The position numbers were made by a program, and so were the translations under genes. Of a stretch of 64,000 nt of DNA, positions 62,700-64,000 are shown piece after piece. Positions within the stretch are counted from its first letter, which is position 1. Every line of letters begins with the position of its first letter. Under the pieces are notes generated by a model, which was not told the origin of the DNA, searched no databases, and saw only the letters and a list, made by a program, of their open reading frames with translations. Origin of the DNA: Owenia fusiformis (Eukaryota > Annelida > Polychaeta > Sabellida > Oweniidae); the NCBI GenBank assembly GCA_903813345.2, contig CAIIXF020000005.1, positions 27,221,375 through 27,285,374 on the forward strand, written 5' to 3'.

Positions 62700-62890
62700 T
62701 GGGGTCATATTTTAAAATGCAAAATATAGTAAAAAAGAATGGAATTAGGAAGGAGTAAAATTAATAAGAATAAAGTTGACACTTTGAAATATATGGAAAT
62801 GCAAGAAAATCAGTAAGTTTATTCAAATTTTAGAAAGAAAATGAGTGGAATAAGGATGATGAGAGTGGTATTTCAAGCAGACGGCTTTTA
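62700..62890 (+). repeat. Dispersed repeat family C, fullest copy
   Basis: Blocks in order: TGCAAAATATAGTAAAAAAG, AATGGAATTAGGAAGGAGTA, ATGGAAATGCAAGAAAATCA, TTCAAATTTTAGAAAGAAAA and TTTCAAGCAGACGG. It serves as the reference for the other copies. Confidence 0.65.
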
Positions 62891-63864
62891 ACAACCATCG
62901 AGATAGTCCACATACTGTATCATGGAGAACATAGCAAGCTGCATGTTTTACTATAGAAACAATCAATTCACTTGAATCAATTCTTTGTACATTGACATGG
63001 ACTTTTCCCTATGTCATATGAATGAGATAAGCAATTTTGATTTTATCTTTTTCAAATGTATATACTTTCAAGCTTTACCACATACCAAAACCGTAATTAT
63101 GATTTCATAACTATAATGGCACATAGAATACATTCTGATATAGCATCTCTGCCGTGTAAAAATGGACTCATAGTATAAAAGCTAAGATCTTATCAAGTGC
63201 AATTGGAGCACTTTTTAGAAGGGAATTTATAATGTTATTGAAACTTCTTTTTTTCTTGGAGGTATCCACTCTTCCATCCTATCTCCATTGCACCATCATG
63301 TTGTTGTGATAAGTTCCCTATTAGACTCCCTTCTAGTGATATCTAGAACAAAATTAGCTTTGTTGGTGTTAAAATATCTCTTGAGATAAGTAGAGTCTTG
63401 TCCAAACCACAAGTATATGATATATCACCTGAGGTATTACAAGTCTCTGCTCCTTTCTGCTCATTCATCTTAGTATTCCACACATCCTGTTAAAGCAAGA
63501 ATTATGTACGTTGTATATGTATAAAGGGGGGGGATATAGATAGAGGGGGGGGGCATTGTTACAATTTACCATTATGTGGGTTTTTTTCAAAATAGTCCTC
63601 ATTTTATAAAAAAGAAAGAAGTGTCTCATTACGTCTAAACTTTTTCAACTTTACATTTATGATATTTTCCAATAGATGATAGAAAAATTACAATCATATT
63701 ATAAACCAATGGGAAAAAGTATAATTTATTATAGTTAGGTATGCCATCTTAGAATGTTATAAGTCTCTATTCTTTACTTTTTCAATGTGGACATATATAT
63801 TTCTACTTAAAATGTACAAATGATTAGAAAGGTACTTATTTGAACAAAACCTGTTAAATCTGAA

Positions 63865-63990
63865 TCAAAGTATGTTCTACCGATAAAAAAAAGTATAAAT
63901 GGGAAAAGGAAAAAAACAGAAATAGGTGATATTATGAATAGTTAGAACTATTAATGGCTGTAAAGATCATATAAGGAATTACATATTCTT
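63865..63990 (+). repeat. Direct repeat D, copy 2
   Basis: Second copy of the repeat at 62349. The match shows small indels (extra A residues after GATAAAA, loss of a ~20-bp piece before GGCTGTAAAG). Confidence 0.75.
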
Positions 63991-64000
63991 GTATAGCAAA

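Larger units (their letters stand above)
45586..64000 (+). other. First intron of the CELSR-like gene (at least 18.4 kb), downstream exons not found
   Basis: A phase-1 exon continuing the ninth cadherin repeat (expected to run on as a DG...V-T-type strand) was sought and not found. An acceptor-preceded open stretch at 51885 has the right phase, but its translation (GEGHKGKYWFNCTG...) does not resemble the family. The stretch holds dispersed repeats, homopolymer tracts and palindromes listed separately; much of the rest is featureless AT-rich DNA. If no other gene intervenes, the next exon lies past 64000. Confidence 0.6.

Noticed and set aside
1-64000. CRISPR array, bacterial operon or prophage
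   Set aside because: Intron-containing animal genes throughout; no spacer-repeat pattern of CRISPR type. The 15-bp and 42-bp arrays have no spacers.

Overview
This is a stretch of an animal (metazoan) nuclear genome. It is AT-rich, most of it is intron or intergenic DNA, and the genes have GT-AG introns. The three protein families found here (a Ski/Dac-domain nuclear protein, two-pore potassium channels, and a Flamingo/CELSR cadherin) are animal families. The many short foldback elements, a tRNA-type SINE and poly-G tracts suggest a marine invertebrate, perhaps a lophotrochozoan, but the sequence alone does not fix the species.

Layout, all confident genes on the + strand. (1) 1-9.3 kb: no confident gene. 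It holds foldback elements, a decayed ~162-bp tandem array, a perfect 70-bp tandem duplication, two MITE-like elements and a decayed segmental duplication. A weak candidate first exon lies on the minus strand at 7564-7798. (2) 9.3-19.5 kb: a six-exon gene whose splice phases I checked. It encodes a 2,529-residue nuclear protein with an AT-hook, a Ski/Sno/Dac-type domain, a Lys-rich helical stretch and a Ski-type Cys/His (SAND-like) motif, plus two internal amino-acid repeat arrays. (3) 19.5-27.2 kb: 3' UTR and intergenic DNA with at least three MITE-like or dispersed elements. (4) 27.2-40.6 kb: two tandem paralogous two-pore-domain (K2P) potassium channel genes, each of two exons. In both, the single intron splits the first glycine codon of the first selectivity filter. 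The first gene's 6.7-kb intron is packed with transposon-like DNA: an ~840-bp palindrome, a ~520-bp hairpin, a SINE, and inverted arrays of a 15-bp repeat. (5) 42.0-45.6 kb: the first coding exon of a CELSR/Flamingo/Starry night gene, with signal peptide, furin-like site, eight full cadherin repeats and the start of a ninth. (6) 45.6-64 kb: apparently the first long intron of that gene. I found no convincing next exon. It holds a multi-copy dispersed repeat family, poly-G/C tracts, a possible small minus-strand ORF, and a cluster of palindromes that includes a MITE-like element with three perfect CRE octamers.

The genes have no obvious shared pathway. The one clear relationship is the tandem duplication of the K2P channels. 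The most novel-looking items are the large Ski-like protein with its fast-evolving repeat arrays (and a dead repeat copy stranded in an intron) and the hairpin-rich K2P intron.
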